From Okapia johnstoni (lineage: Eukaryota; Chordata; Mammalia; Artiodactyla; Giraffidae), in NCBI GenBank assembly GCA_024291935.2, contig CM044310.1, forward strand, positions 80,846,713 to 80,910,712: a stretch of 64,000 nucleotides of DNA, written 5' to 3'. Positions within the stretch are counted from its first letter, which is position 1. Each line of letters starts with the position of its first letter. Positions 54,844-64,000 of the stretch are shown piece by piece. The notes beneath the pieces were generated by a model that worked only from the letters and a program-made list of their open reading frames with translations, did no database searches and was not told the origin of the DNA. Both the position numbers and the translations under genes were made by a program.

Positions 54844-55123
54844 GGACTTCCCTGGTGACCCAGTGGTTAAGAATCTGCCTGCCAATGCAGGGGACATGGT
54901 TTCAATCCCTGATCCAGGAAGACCCCACATGCCCAGGAGCAGCTAAACCCATGGCCACAACTACTAAAGCCTGCGAGTCTAGAGCCGGTGCTCTGCAACA
55001 AGTGAAGCCACCGCAATGAGAAGCCCGCGTACCACAACAAAGAGAAGCCTCTGCTCATCACAACTAGAGAAAGCCCGCACACAGCAAGGAAGGCCTAGCG
55101 CAGCCAAAAGTAAATAATAAAAT
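54844..55123 (+). mobile_element. CHR-type SINE, full length, sense, with perfect 13-bp TSD
   Basis: 280 bp: head 'gacttccctggtgacccagt' with B-box-like 'ggtttcaatccctgatccag', middle 'gcctgcgagtctagagccgg', 3' part 'gagaagcccgcgtaccacaa', 'aaagcccgcacacagcaagg' and an A-rich tail. Identical TSD aaaatatactgtg at 54831-54843 and 55124-55136. Confidence 0.95.
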
Positions 55124-55136
55124 AAAATATACTGTG

Positions 55137-55330
55137 CTTCCAGTGTGCAAGACCTACACCACAGTTCCACCCGCTTTACCCATTTACCCCCTGCCACAAG
55201 CACTAGAAGGTTCCACACAACTTCTGACTTTCAGATCAGCAAGGTTCACACTGTACCTCAGTGTCTTCACAACCACTGCTCAAGGACATGGGGCTAATTC
55301 CCTTTCAGGGGAGCCCCAGCTGAGCCAACA
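55137..55330 (-). repeat. possible MIR, antisense, decayed
   Basis: 'cgctttacccatttaccccc' and 'ggttcacactgtacctcagt' fit antisense MIR weakly. 54805-54843 may be its other half, split by the CHR. Confidence 0.35.
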
Positions 55331-55359
55331 TCAGGTGTCCATCAGAGAAAGCTAACCAC

Positions 55360-55830
55360 CCTTCCTTCAGGTCTCAGCATGGCTACCTCCTTTCAGCCAC
55401 ACTGGCCGGCTCTCAGTAAATGCCTTGAACAGACCAAGGTCTGGACTCTCTCAGAGGATTTATACTTGCAACTCCCTCCCCGGCATGCTTTCCAGCCTAT
55501 GCCTTCCCCGCTTGACTGTCCTACTCATCCTCAGGCCTCAACTTAAGGATCTTTTGTTCAATTAAACCTTTTCTAATCTCCTCTTCTCAAATGAGATCTC
55601 TTCGTTATGAATTTTCGTAACACGTCCTTTTGTTTCCTTCATAGCACATATCTCAGCTTGTGAATCTAACATCATCTCAGGACCTGTTTTGCTGAACTCT
55701 TCCCCTCTGGTGAAGTCATGGAGTACAGGATGGTGGCTATTTTGGCTACCACAGGCTGCCTTTCTCCCAGCACAGTGTTGAGCACAGAGCCAAACTCACT
55801 AGCTACCTGTTGAATAAATATTTGGAAGGT
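55360..55830 (+). mobile_element. L2 LINE 3' end, sense
   Basis: 'caggcctcaacttaaggatc', 'ctttctcccagcacagtgtt', 'agcacagagccaaactcact' and 'gttgaataaatatttgg' follow the sense L2 3' end to its terminus. Confidence 0.7.
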
Positions 55831-57439
55831 CAGAAGGGGCAGACCATGAGTCATTTAAAAGACTCCATCTCTACTACTAGTTTCTAGAGTTCAGACTTAA
55901 ATATAATGGTCATGGAAGAAAACTGCTGAACTTTTTAAAAAAATTGATCAAGCCACCTAGAAATCAAAATCAGATTTGTGGGGTATAAGTGGTACATTGA
56001 CTCGTAGCTGTCAAAGGCTATCAGGGCTGCAGCAGCTGATGTGGGAGACTGTGAGTGACAGTTCAATGAGAAGCAGGAGAGCTGGGGGCTGACTCCAAGT
56101 ACAGATCATCTTGGGGAAAAGAAAGTGGTGCTATTGAGTTGTCTTCATTGGTAGAAACACCCAATCCACCAACATCAAGATTGGAAATGCAGGGGCACCG
56201 TTTTTTGGTTGGGTGAAGGGATGGTTATGGAAGTTTGCAAGGATACAGCCCCGTCCTCGACCAACCGGGGAGCAGTTTGAGGGCTCCACACAATAGAAAG
56301 CTGTTCAGTGCAGCTATTAGCTCTGTTATGATCCTCATTTATGATTTTATTTACTTAATAATTCAGTCTTTTGTGTCATGAATTTTTGAGAGAGACATTC
56401 AATTAGGAATTATGACTGCAGTTTAGAGAAATATATGGCCTCACTTCTGAGGTGGGTGCCAGCTTTCTTTTATGGGTGGGCCTGGCTGTATTCCAGAACA
56501 TTTGGAAGGAAACAAATTTTAGCACTTTTTTTTTCTCTTTCTCCCTCAAAGTCTGGGAATTGTGCCAGTTAGAAAAACCTTCCTGTGTCCCCTCAATTCT
56601 AGGTATGGTGTTATGTCGGCAGCAGAGAAAAAGGGCAGGTAGGGCTCTGGTGATACGTCCCAAATAGTTCAACTGGAAAAGTAGAGATCCTTCATACAAT
56701 CCCACCACCTCTGCATGCCTCATCAGGCCACATACAGGCATGAGGCCCTCCTTCTGTAATGAGCTCTTTCTTCCAGACACTCTCAATTCAGTGTTCACTT
56801 CTCATGCTTTCCATCTCCCCAGACCCAGAGAATTCATCATCAGCTTGCCCACAGGAATACTCACAACTCCACCAAGAACCCTAAATTTCCATCTGAGCTG
56901 TAGGTTGTCAGTGTTCTTTGGGTACAAGCAATAGGGATGTACTCTAATAAACAGAGAGGAATTTGTTAGCAATTCACATTATCTTTGGAAGACTCAAGAT
57001 CCAGGCTGAGGAAGTGAGGAAGAAAGGGACTAAGGTGGCAGGAAAGCTGGACCACCTCTATCTTCTAGTCAAGGCAAAGAAGTATCAACCACTGTCAGTC
57101 ACTGTACCATTCAGCTCAAGATGGAAGTTTGAAGGGAGAATAAGTGATTGGCTGAGCCTGGTAGGCAGAGACCAGGGCATTTTGATTGACAGTCCCATCA
57201 TACTGTTGAATGCTAAAGGTAGTTCTCCCAAACAAAACAGGATGCCATTGTCCAGAGAGGGGGGCATGTTTCAGGCAGGCAGGCAAAGATCAACACAAAT
57301 CCACTACAACTTGGAGGGATCTGGACATCACGCCACCCAAAGAATGAATTAAGGTGTTAAGGCTCTTCTGCCTGGAAACAAAAAGACCCGGTATTTGGGC
57401 CTAGCTTTAAATTCTTAAATAGGTGTTACTTACATTTTT
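55831..57439. other. unique sequence, no gene seen
   Basis: 1.6 kb with no recognised repeat. Frames of up to 131 codons overlap on both strands (56.4-56.8 and 56.96-57.35 kb) and show no recognised domain. Confidence 0.4.
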
Positions 57440-57600
57440 TTCTCACTATTTTACAATGATGACAAGTGAATAGAGTTATTATCCCCATTTTATTGATGAG
57501 GAGACTGAGCATCAAACTATTGGGTAGTTTGCAAAAGCGCAAACCTGGTTCAAACCCAGGGTTGTTGGACTCTCAAACCCAAACTGACAGCAGAATTTTT
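57440..57600 (-). repeat. MIR SINE, antisense
   Basis: 'ttatccccattttattgatg', 'aggagactgagcatcaaact' and 'tggttcaaacccagggttgt' follow antisense MIR order. Confidence 0.85.
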
Positions 57601-57889
57601 CTTCTTGACTCTTCAAGGACAGAGTTAAGAGCAATGGATATAATGGGCAGAAAAAAACAGGCAGGGCTTGGCTGAATACCCAAATATATATATATTTTTT
57701 AACAGATAGAGCTGTCTAGCAGTTCTTTAGAAATAATGATCTTTGTGGAATGGATAAATGCTATTTTTGTTCCCCAGCCCTGTCCCTCTCTTCTTTGAGT
57801 AATTTGGCTTTGAAATGACTTCAGGAATTGCCTTGGCTGGGTGGGCATTTGAGTTTTTAATCCCTCATTGTGTTGACAGAAGCTGATGT
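57601..57889. other. unique sequence with a short (TA)n
   Basis: 57685-57700 is a short TA/T-rich tract. No gene seen. Confidence 0.35.
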
Positions 57890-58085
57890 TTTTAAGCCAG
57901 GCATTATGCTGAGTGTTTTTCATCAATCAATTCATTATACACTCACACAAGCTTTAACATGCAGAAACACTAGTTATCCTACTTACACAGAGGAGGAAGC
58001 TGAGGCTTCCGAAGTTACATAGGCAGAGCAGAATCTGAACCCAGGCCCCTGGTTCTAAGTCTGTATTGTCTGGATTATGGTGATG
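57890..58085 (-). repeat. MIR SINE, antisense
   Basis: 'agccaggcattatgctgagt', 'cagaggaggaagctgaggct' and 'agaatctgaacccaggcccc' follow antisense MIR order. Confidence 0.83.
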
Positions 58086-59034
58086 TGGGACTTCAACTAA
58101 GGTAAGCCAAGCCACCTTGCAAATGGCGTTTGGGAAAAACAGGGAGGTCACATGCTACCCAAAAGTTCACATGCTAGCATCTAAGGGATGAAGCAGATGT
58201 TTGGGGAGATATAGAGAGAGGAATGAACAACATTGTGAGAAGGAGACACAGCCTTGGACTCTAGCTGTCCAGTCCCAGACTCTATGTGGTCCAGCTGCTC
58301 TTACGTTTCGGTCCTCAACCACTCACATCCTTTCAAGGTCCTTATTACCTGGGCTGGCTTGAACAAGCCTGTTTCTTACCTCTGTTTTCCCTGTTCACAA
58401 CTGTTCCACGATGCACACCTCCACCCAGAGGCAGTCAGCAGTTGTTCCCACCACCCATGGCTGGGCCCCCAAATCAGGAAATCTCAAGAGAGGATCATAG
58501 GATGTCTTAAGTATTCTTGACTGTGAAACAGCTCTCAAAAGATCCTGCCTGGCAATGGCATTTTTGTTTGGTGGAAATTTATGGATATTTAACTTATTCT
58601 TGAAAAATCAAGACCTTGCTTCCTGGTAGCAAAAGTCTGGTCCTCAGACCCCTACCTCCCTCCAGGCCGAGCAAGATCCCATACCACCTGCTGGGATACA
58701 GCCATGTCCTCATCTGAAGTGTCATGGGCTTCCCCAGACTGCTAGTCCATCCTGAGGCAATTAGAGATGGTGGCCGGTCAGCTTCCCTTGGAAATTCTGT
58801 TCAACAGAAGAAAAACTTCTATGTCTCTCTCACAACTTCAATACTCCGATTTGTAGCATAGGATCCTTCTGGCCCTGGGAGTGAGGGACTGTCCATGGTG
58901 CAGAAAGGTAGGGGGAAAGGATTTCTCATAGCCTGCTCCTCTGAAGGAGGGCTCCAAGGGTAGAATCTTGTCTGTAGGGGGTTTAGAGCTTGCCTTTGGC
59001 CAGGGAGATTACCTGGGTTTATGGTCAGTAACAG
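58086..59034. other. unique sequence, no gene seen
   Basis: No repeat or splice-bounded exon recognised in about 950 bp. Confidence 0.4.
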
Positions 59035-59637
59035 GGACAGACTTAATGTTCTTGGGCTCTAAAATCACTGCAGATGGTGACTGCAGCCATGAAATTAAAA
59101 GACACTTGCTTTTGGAAGAAAAGCTATGACAAACCTAGATAGCATATTAAAAAGCAGAGACATTACTTTGCCAACAAAGGTCCATCTAGTCAAAGCTATG
59201 GTTTTCCAGTAGTCATGTATGGATGTGAGGGATGGACCATAAAGAAGGCTAAACACCGAAGAAATGGATACTTTTGAGCTATGGTGTTGGAGAAGACTCT
59301 TGAGAGTCCCTTGGACTGCAAGGAGTTCAAAACTGTCAATCCTAAAGGAAATCAATCCTGAATATTCTTTGGAAGGACTGAAGCTGAAGCTGAAGCTCCA
59401 ATACTTTAGCCACCTGATGCAAAGAGCCAACTCATTAGAAAAGACCCCGGTGCTGGGAAAGATTGAAGGCAGGAGAAGGGGATGACAGAGGATGAGATGG
59501 TTGAATGGCATCACTGACTCAATGGACATGAGTTTGAGCAAGCTCTGGGAAATGGTGAAGGACAGGGAAGCCTGGCATGCCACAGTCCATTGGGGTCGCA
59601 AAGAGTCGGACACAACTGAGCGACTGAACAGCAGCAA
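59035..59637 (+). mobile_element. BovB 3' end, sense, truncated pseudogene
   Basis: It begins after the RT core ('ttcttgggctctaaaatcac') and runs to 'gagcgactgaacagcagcaa'. The translated remnant at 59264-59485 shows [20 protein letters not shown] and EINPEYSLEGLKLKLKLQYF, the BovB C-terminus. Indels at both sides break the frame. The 230-codon frame on the opposite strand is only its antisense shadow. Confidence 0.93.
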
Positions 59638-59974
59638 CAACCAGCCAGAGATGCCCATAAGCATTGCAAACCAGTAAAGAAGACAGAACCGGCCACTAGC
59701 ATCTGATGGCCACCTGTTGTTCAAGGACCCTCCTGTGACTTGAATATTCGAGTGGTTCAGAACAGACTCTGTCCTCCCCAAGCCCACCCAAGTGCTAGAG
59801 TGCTAGCACTGAGTGATTCCTTGTCCCAGCTCCTTCCCAGGTGAGTTTCCCAAAGGAGGACTCTTGTACAGGATGACGATGACACATTTATGCCAGGGGT
59901 TCAGGAAGGCACTTAGAGAAGCTGACATGAGACAAACAGCTACCTTCCAGGCCTGGTGTCAAGTTCTTACCTAC
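59638..59974. other. unique sequence, no gene seen
   Basis: No repeat or gene recognised. Confidence 0.35.
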
Positions 59975-60105
59975 ACCACCTCTCTACATCCTCAGCACAG
60001 CCCTAACGGAGAAGGCTGCTGCTACCCCACTGGATAGATGAGGAAACTGAAGCTCAGTAGGAGGATTTATTTCCCTGGGGTAGAGCTGGGACTTGGAGTG
60101 GTAAG
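59975..60105 (-). repeat. MIR SINE fragment, antisense
   Basis: 'ctaccccactggatagatga', 'ggaaactgaagctcagtagg' and 'gtagagctgggacttgg' follow antisense MIR order. Confidence 0.75.
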
Positions 60106-60479
60106 TCGGGCACCAGAGAGATGCAGCCTTGTCTTCCATCCCAAGGTCTTCCTGTCCCCGTCCTCATTCAGGATAAGGTCTTGCTTTCTTTTCTTGGTTC
60201 AGCAAGTCCCTTCTTCTGTGGCTCTTATCTTTCCTTCTCCCCTCCTGCCTGTGCCCCTAACAATCCTTTCTCCATCATACCACACATTTCCTAAACTGCC
60301 TGCCTCTGTCTCCCTCCCACTCCCTTTGTCACTGGGTGCCCCAGGAAAAGGACTGGAACACAACAGCCCAGACCCTCAAACGCATTTTTGCCCCCTCCCC
60401 TCCTCTCTTACCGGAGTCACTGATTACAGCTTCCTCTCTATACCCTCCCTGTGACGACTCTGGATGGAGTTCTGGATTC
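60106..60479. other. pyrimidine-rich unique sequence
   Basis: CT-rich DNA. The open frame of 138 codons at 60038-60454 is low-complexity (Ser/Pro/Leu-rich) and not convincing as protein. Confidence 0.4.
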
Positions 60480-60740
60480 TTGATGCATCCATTCACTCAC
60501 TCATTCATTTCATTGAACAAATTTTGAGGGACTTTTATGGATCAAGCCTTGTTCCATCATCTTGGAGATTCTACATCAAATAAGTCAGAAAAGGTCTTGT
60601 CTTTTCAAGTTCAAATATGGGCAACAGATAAGAATATAAATAGTTGTTGAAGAAGATAAATAAACAAGACCATGACAAGTGTCTTGAAGGTCAGATCAAG
60701 CACAACGGGATAGGGAGAAGCCAGGGAACTGTGACCTCAG
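60480..60740 (-). mobile_element. L2 LINE 3' end, antisense
   Basis: 'ctcactcattcatttcattg', 'aatataaatagttgttgaag' and 'accatgacaagtgtcttgaa' follow the antisense L2 terminus. Confidence 0.65.
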
Positions 60741-61337
60741 ATGGGGTGATTGGCAGCATTTTTCTGTGGGATGACTCAGGGTCCAGGGCCCTGGACATTC
60801 CCACTGCCACACTGAGCAGGCCTGAGCAGGGCATGAGCTTTTTTAGAGAGTTGCTCCCTGCAGACACTTCTTTCTCCCTTAGGTCAGCCAGGAATCCTTA
60901 TGAAGAGAGTGAATTAGCAACTGGACTTAATAAAACCTGGTGAGAGAGGGAAAGACTCTTAATTCCATCTGTTCTGTCCAGGAGGGAGTGCTGGCTCATC
61001 CTTCCCTTCCCCGGGGACCATTGTATCCCCTCCAGGAGTTGTGGTGAGTTGTCTGCCTGCAAGGTCACTTGTTGATGAAACAGAAAGTCAGCTCCAACTC
61101 TTGGCACCTGTCCGAATCAGCCTCAGTCCACCCTATCCCCTGGTTTTCACCTTTGTGTTTCTAGGTCCTGTTTTATAACTGTCTCCATGGACTTTCCACT
61201 AACATGTATCTGTAATCACATTTCATTTATCCTGTAGGGCTTCCTGAGATCAAGAGGGATTGAGGTGACTGTCATAGGGGAACTTCTCTAGGGTGAGATT
61301 TGCTTCTCTTTTCTGGGAACCTGTGAAATAATAAGAA
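60741..61337. other. unique sequence, no gene seen
   Basis: No repeat or gene recognised. Confidence 0.4.
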
Positions 61338-61552
61338 ATATGGGTGGCTCAGTGGTCAGGAGTCTGCCTGCCAATGTAAGAGACACAAGAGACATGGGTT
61401 CGATCCCTGAGTTGGGAAGATCCCCTGGAGAAGGAAATGGCAACCCACTCCAGTATTCTTGCCTGGGAAATCCCACGGACAGAGGAGCCTGGTGGGCTAC
61501 AGTCCATGGGGTTGCAACGAGTTGGACACTTTGAGTGACTAAACAACAATAG
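61338..61552 (+). mobile_element. Bov-tA SINE, sense
   Basis: 'gggtggctcagtggtcagga' head with B-box 'gggttcgatccct' and full Bov-A body. A duplicated 'agagacacaagagacatggg' segment sits in the head. Confidence 0.94.
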
Positions 61553-61569
61553 ATATACACTGACATCTG

Positions 61570-62415
61570 TCCTCAGTTCTGAGACAGAGCTCCCCAAATC
61601 CTTGTAAATAGAAGTGCTAGGGGAATCTTTTATTCTTGGTATTTGATTCTGGTTCCTGACAGAGAGCTCTTAAATCCCTTGGAATTTCCTGGGGAATAAA
61701 GAAGTGTTTTGTTTTTATGACTCTTGGATGCTTCCTGGGTGATGGTTCTTGGATGGTTCCTTAGTCACCAGAAAGACCAAGCCATGATTAGAAGCTTGAA
61801 ACTTTCAACCCCACCTCCCACTCCCCAGAGAAGGGAAAGAGACTAGAGATTGAGTTAATGATCAATCATACCTACATAATGATGTCTGCATAAAAATGGG
61901 GTCTGTAGAGCTTGTGGGCTGGTGAACTCACCTGCATGCCTGGAAGGTAGTACACCCAGCTCCACAGGACCCTTCCAGACCTCATCCTATACATCACTTC
62001 ATCTGGCTTTTCCTCTGTATCCTTGATCATGTTCTTTATTTTCTTATTTAATAAACAGGTAAACATAATAAGTGATTCCCAGAGTTCTGTGAGCTATTAT
62101 AACAAGTAATCAAATCCAGGGTGTGGGTCATGGAAATCTCTGATTTGTAGCAAAGCCAGACAGAAGTTGTGGGTAACCTGAGGACCCACTACTGGTGATT
62201 AGCATCTGAAGTGGGCACAGTCTTTGGGACTGAGCCCTTAACCTATGGGGTCTGTGTTAACTTTGGTTAGTGTCAGAATGGAATTAAATTGTAGGACACT
62301 TAGCTGATGTCTCAGAGAATTGCTTGGTGGGGGAACTCTCATACACATTTGGTTACCGGAAGTGTAAGAAGTGAAGTGTTCTGTGTGAGGAGCAAAGGAG
62401 AGACACATAGGAGAG
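61570..62415 (+). mobile_element. probable solo LTR, ERVL-like, sense
   Basis: 'gtctgcataaaaatggggtc', 'cttcatctggcttttcctct', the poly(A)-signal area 'ttatttaataaacaggtaaa', 'gagttctgtgagctattata', 'ttagcatctgaagtgggcac', 'ggactgagcccttaacctat' and 'aattgtaggacacttagctg' are landmarks of a dispersed mammalian LTR. No internal gag, pol or env sequence is adjacent. Family name and exact ends are uncertain. Confidence 0.55.
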
Positions 62416-63129
62416 GTGAGTTTTTCCTTTCCAGACTTTTCCTCACTTTCCACAACAACATTTCTCACTCTGGGAGTCGGGTTGACAGCTGCTGCAGCCC
62501 CCTCCTTCCATGCCTCCCACCCTGCTTGGGACCATTGGACTGATGTTGACCATTAAGGCTGTACTCTGGGGTCTGAACCTAAGAAGCCATGAACTAAAAA
62601 CATCCGTTCACCTTCAAAACCCGAACTGTATCTAAACCAACTCAGACTTCTTTTTCTTTTCATAGATTTATGAACTGAGCCAAATTAATTTTATTTTTCA
62701 AACATCAGCAGAAGACCCTAATATCTACTGAGCCAGTTTGACCTTACAATAAACTTGAAAATTTTCTGATGCTTTTGAGCCAGGCCTTCAAAATAGTCTC
62801 TGAAATCAATCCAAACAACTCTTGGCCCTGGGTCATCAGGCTGGTTTACTGGGGCCCCTGGTCAACCTGTGCCCTTTGGCTGCTGCCCAGGGTCTGATGC
62901 TGTGTGAGCCCTCTGTACCTCTTTGCAAGGCCTTCCAAGGAGTGGTAAGATCCTGAATCACCATAGTACCAGTTCTAAGCTGGTCCCCACCAGGCAACGT
63001 TTCAGGTCAAAGAGACTTGGATACCTGTGTGTCCCACCCTTTCATGTTAGAGGTAGGGGAAGAGGTCCAGAGTGTGTGGGGCCGTCTCATCTATTTTCAA
63101 ATGGATGTATTTGTTGAAACTTCCTCCTT
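62416..63129. other. unique sequence, no gene seen
   Basis: No repeat or gene recognised. Confidence 0.4.
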
Positions 63130-63205
63130 CCCAGTGGTTCTCAATTTCAGCTACTCACCAAAATCATCCAGGAGCAAAGGAACCTTTCTGACCAGAGAGG
63201 TGATT
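63130..63205 (+). repeat. possible MER5-type hAT fragment
   Basis: 'ccagtggttctcaatttcag' and 'caccaaaatcatccaggagc' resemble the MER5 start; the remainder is lost. Confidence 0.45.
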
Positions 63206-63449
63206 TGATTCCTAGTTCAACCGAGAAACCACAGTTCCCACCAAATGGGCCAAGGCAAGTGCTGGGTATGACATGGGTTGAGCTGATTTTGTTAAGCTCA
63301 GAGCTGCACGAGATGAGTCTGGGCTGTCTCTGGTCCTTCCCACCCCCCAATCCCAACCCCACTTTCTGAAGGGCTTAGTCTTGGGTTCCCTAACTGATGC
63401 AAAGCTCTTTACTTTTAGGGAAAGTGCAGTAAAACCATGTGAGTTCAGA
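63206..63449. other. unique sequence, no gene seen
   Basis: No further repeat or coding signal. Confidence 0.3.
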
Positions 63450-63565
63450 GCCTGTAACTATCTTGATCTCCTGGTGTCTTCAGTGCCTACACACTGTCTA
63501 GCACACAGAGGCACACAGTAAACACTGTGGATGAGTAACTGAGGGAATGAATGAATGAGCAAGCA
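63450..63565 (+). repeat. L2 3' end, sense
   Basis: 'cactgtctagcacacagagg', 'cacacagtaaacactgtgga' and terminal 'gaatgaatgaatgag' follow the L2/MIR3 terminus. Confidence 0.65.
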
Positions 63566-63689
63566 ACATGTGCATAAGAACAGAAGTTCCCCAGACATGA
63601 GAAGACGTGGGATAGCTTATTCCCCAGGAAACTTGTATATTGCAGGGCTCAAATATAGATTTTTAATTGTTTATTTAGGAAAGTGATAG

Positions 63690-63872
63690 CATAAGATGGT
63701 TTAGAGTCAATCCTGATACCCCTATATTCCAACCGTCTGATCTTATATGTTATTTAGCCTGCCCAAGCTTCAATTTCCATATGTGAAAAGTGGGACCATA
63801 ATGTCAGACTGCATGACAGACAGTTGGCACAATACCTGACCCACAATAACCACTCAAATGTCAGCAGTTATC
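63690..63872 (+). repeat. MIR SINE, sense
   Basis: 'gatggtttagagtcaatcct', 'gcccaagcttcaatttccat' and 'tgaaaagtgggaccataatg' follow sense MIR order. Confidence 0.7.
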
Positions 63873-64000
63873 AGTATGATTAGAAAGGGATTGTTTGTGT
63901 GTAGGTATATCTGTATGTGTATCTAGTTTTATAGCCATTCCACATTCATAAAGTTCAGGATTAAGCGATTGCTGTGTTTATCCTACAAATACTGCTGACT

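Noticed and set aside
59095..59787. 230-codon open frame on the minus strand
   Set aside because: It lies antisense to the BovB 3' end at 59035-59637; the sense strand shows BovB C-terminal protein. Antisense shadow frames of this kind also occur at 31785-32267 and 47703-48071.
60038..60454. 138-codon Ser/Pro-rich open frame
   Set aside because: Low-complexity translation of a pyrimidine-rich tract; part overlaps an antisense MIR.
1..64000. an undescribed gene system in this window
   Set aside because: After reading both strands, every long frame is explained by LINE remnants or repeat shadows. No cluster of unexplained coding sequence remains; the only unexplained signals are non-coding blocks.

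Overview
This window is mammalian nuclear DNA from a ruminant, most likely cattle or a close bovid. Three repeat groups carry the call. Bov-tA, Bov-A and Bov-A2 SINEs recur throughout. There are five truncated copies of the BovB (RTE-clade) LINE. There are also CHR-type tRNA-derived SINEs, which are restricted to cetartiodactyls. Beneath these lies an older layer shared by placental mammals: MIR, L2, L1M, MaLR/MLT1 LTRs and MER5/Charlie-type hAT elements. I see no exon set, single-copy gene, rRNA, functional tRNA, CRISPR array or operon. The long reading frames are remnants of BovB ORF2 or shadows of repeats, so I read the window as intergenic or deep-intronic. Family names rest on recognising diagnostic sequence by eye, not on a database search. 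Boundaries are exact only where a target-site duplication (TSD) is given.

Layout. 0-8 kb: MIR, L1 and L2 pieces plus three Bov-tA copies, including a three-layer nest (MIR / MLT1-type LTR / Bov-tA) at 3.5-4.4 kb. 8.4-9.6 kb: a repeat-free block with scattered CpGs, followed by an uninterrupted 30-G run at 9668-9697. 10-23 kb: mostly unique DNA with dispersed SINEs and MIRs, a hAT element split by a CHR SINE, and a (CA)n microsatellite. 23.5-24.2 kb: a repeat-free, AT-rich block with eight ATTAA-core motifs, the best candidate regulatory element. 24.4-25.4 kb: two MaLR LTRs head to head with a Bov-A in the hinge. 25.8-31.4 kb: mostly unique DNA. 31.4-40.3 kb: almost solid LINE sequence. It holds a 1.8-kb BovB with a 412-codon reverse-transcriptase frame, an L1 whose 5' part is inverted (a twin-priming structure), and an older L1M holding a younger L1 and a BovB tail. 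40.3-47.4 kb: L2, MIR and Bov-tA plus a BovB tail. 47.4-51.0 kb: two BovB copies in inverted orientation around 1.5 kb of unique DNA. 51-64 kb: L1M, an MLT1-type LTR holding a small hAT element, tandem L1 3' ends, a full-length CHR SINE, an L2, a fifth BovB tail, a probable solo LTR, and unique DNA.

No genes work together here. What the window records is the order of transposition: L2 and MIR oldest, then MaLR, hAT and L1M, then CHR and ruminant L1, and last BovB and the Bov SINEs. The Bov SINEs depend on BovB enzymes and share its 3' end. The regions most likely to have host function are the repeat-free blocks at about 8.4-9.6, 12.5-12.8, 18.3-18.8 and 23.5-24.2 kb, and that is inference.
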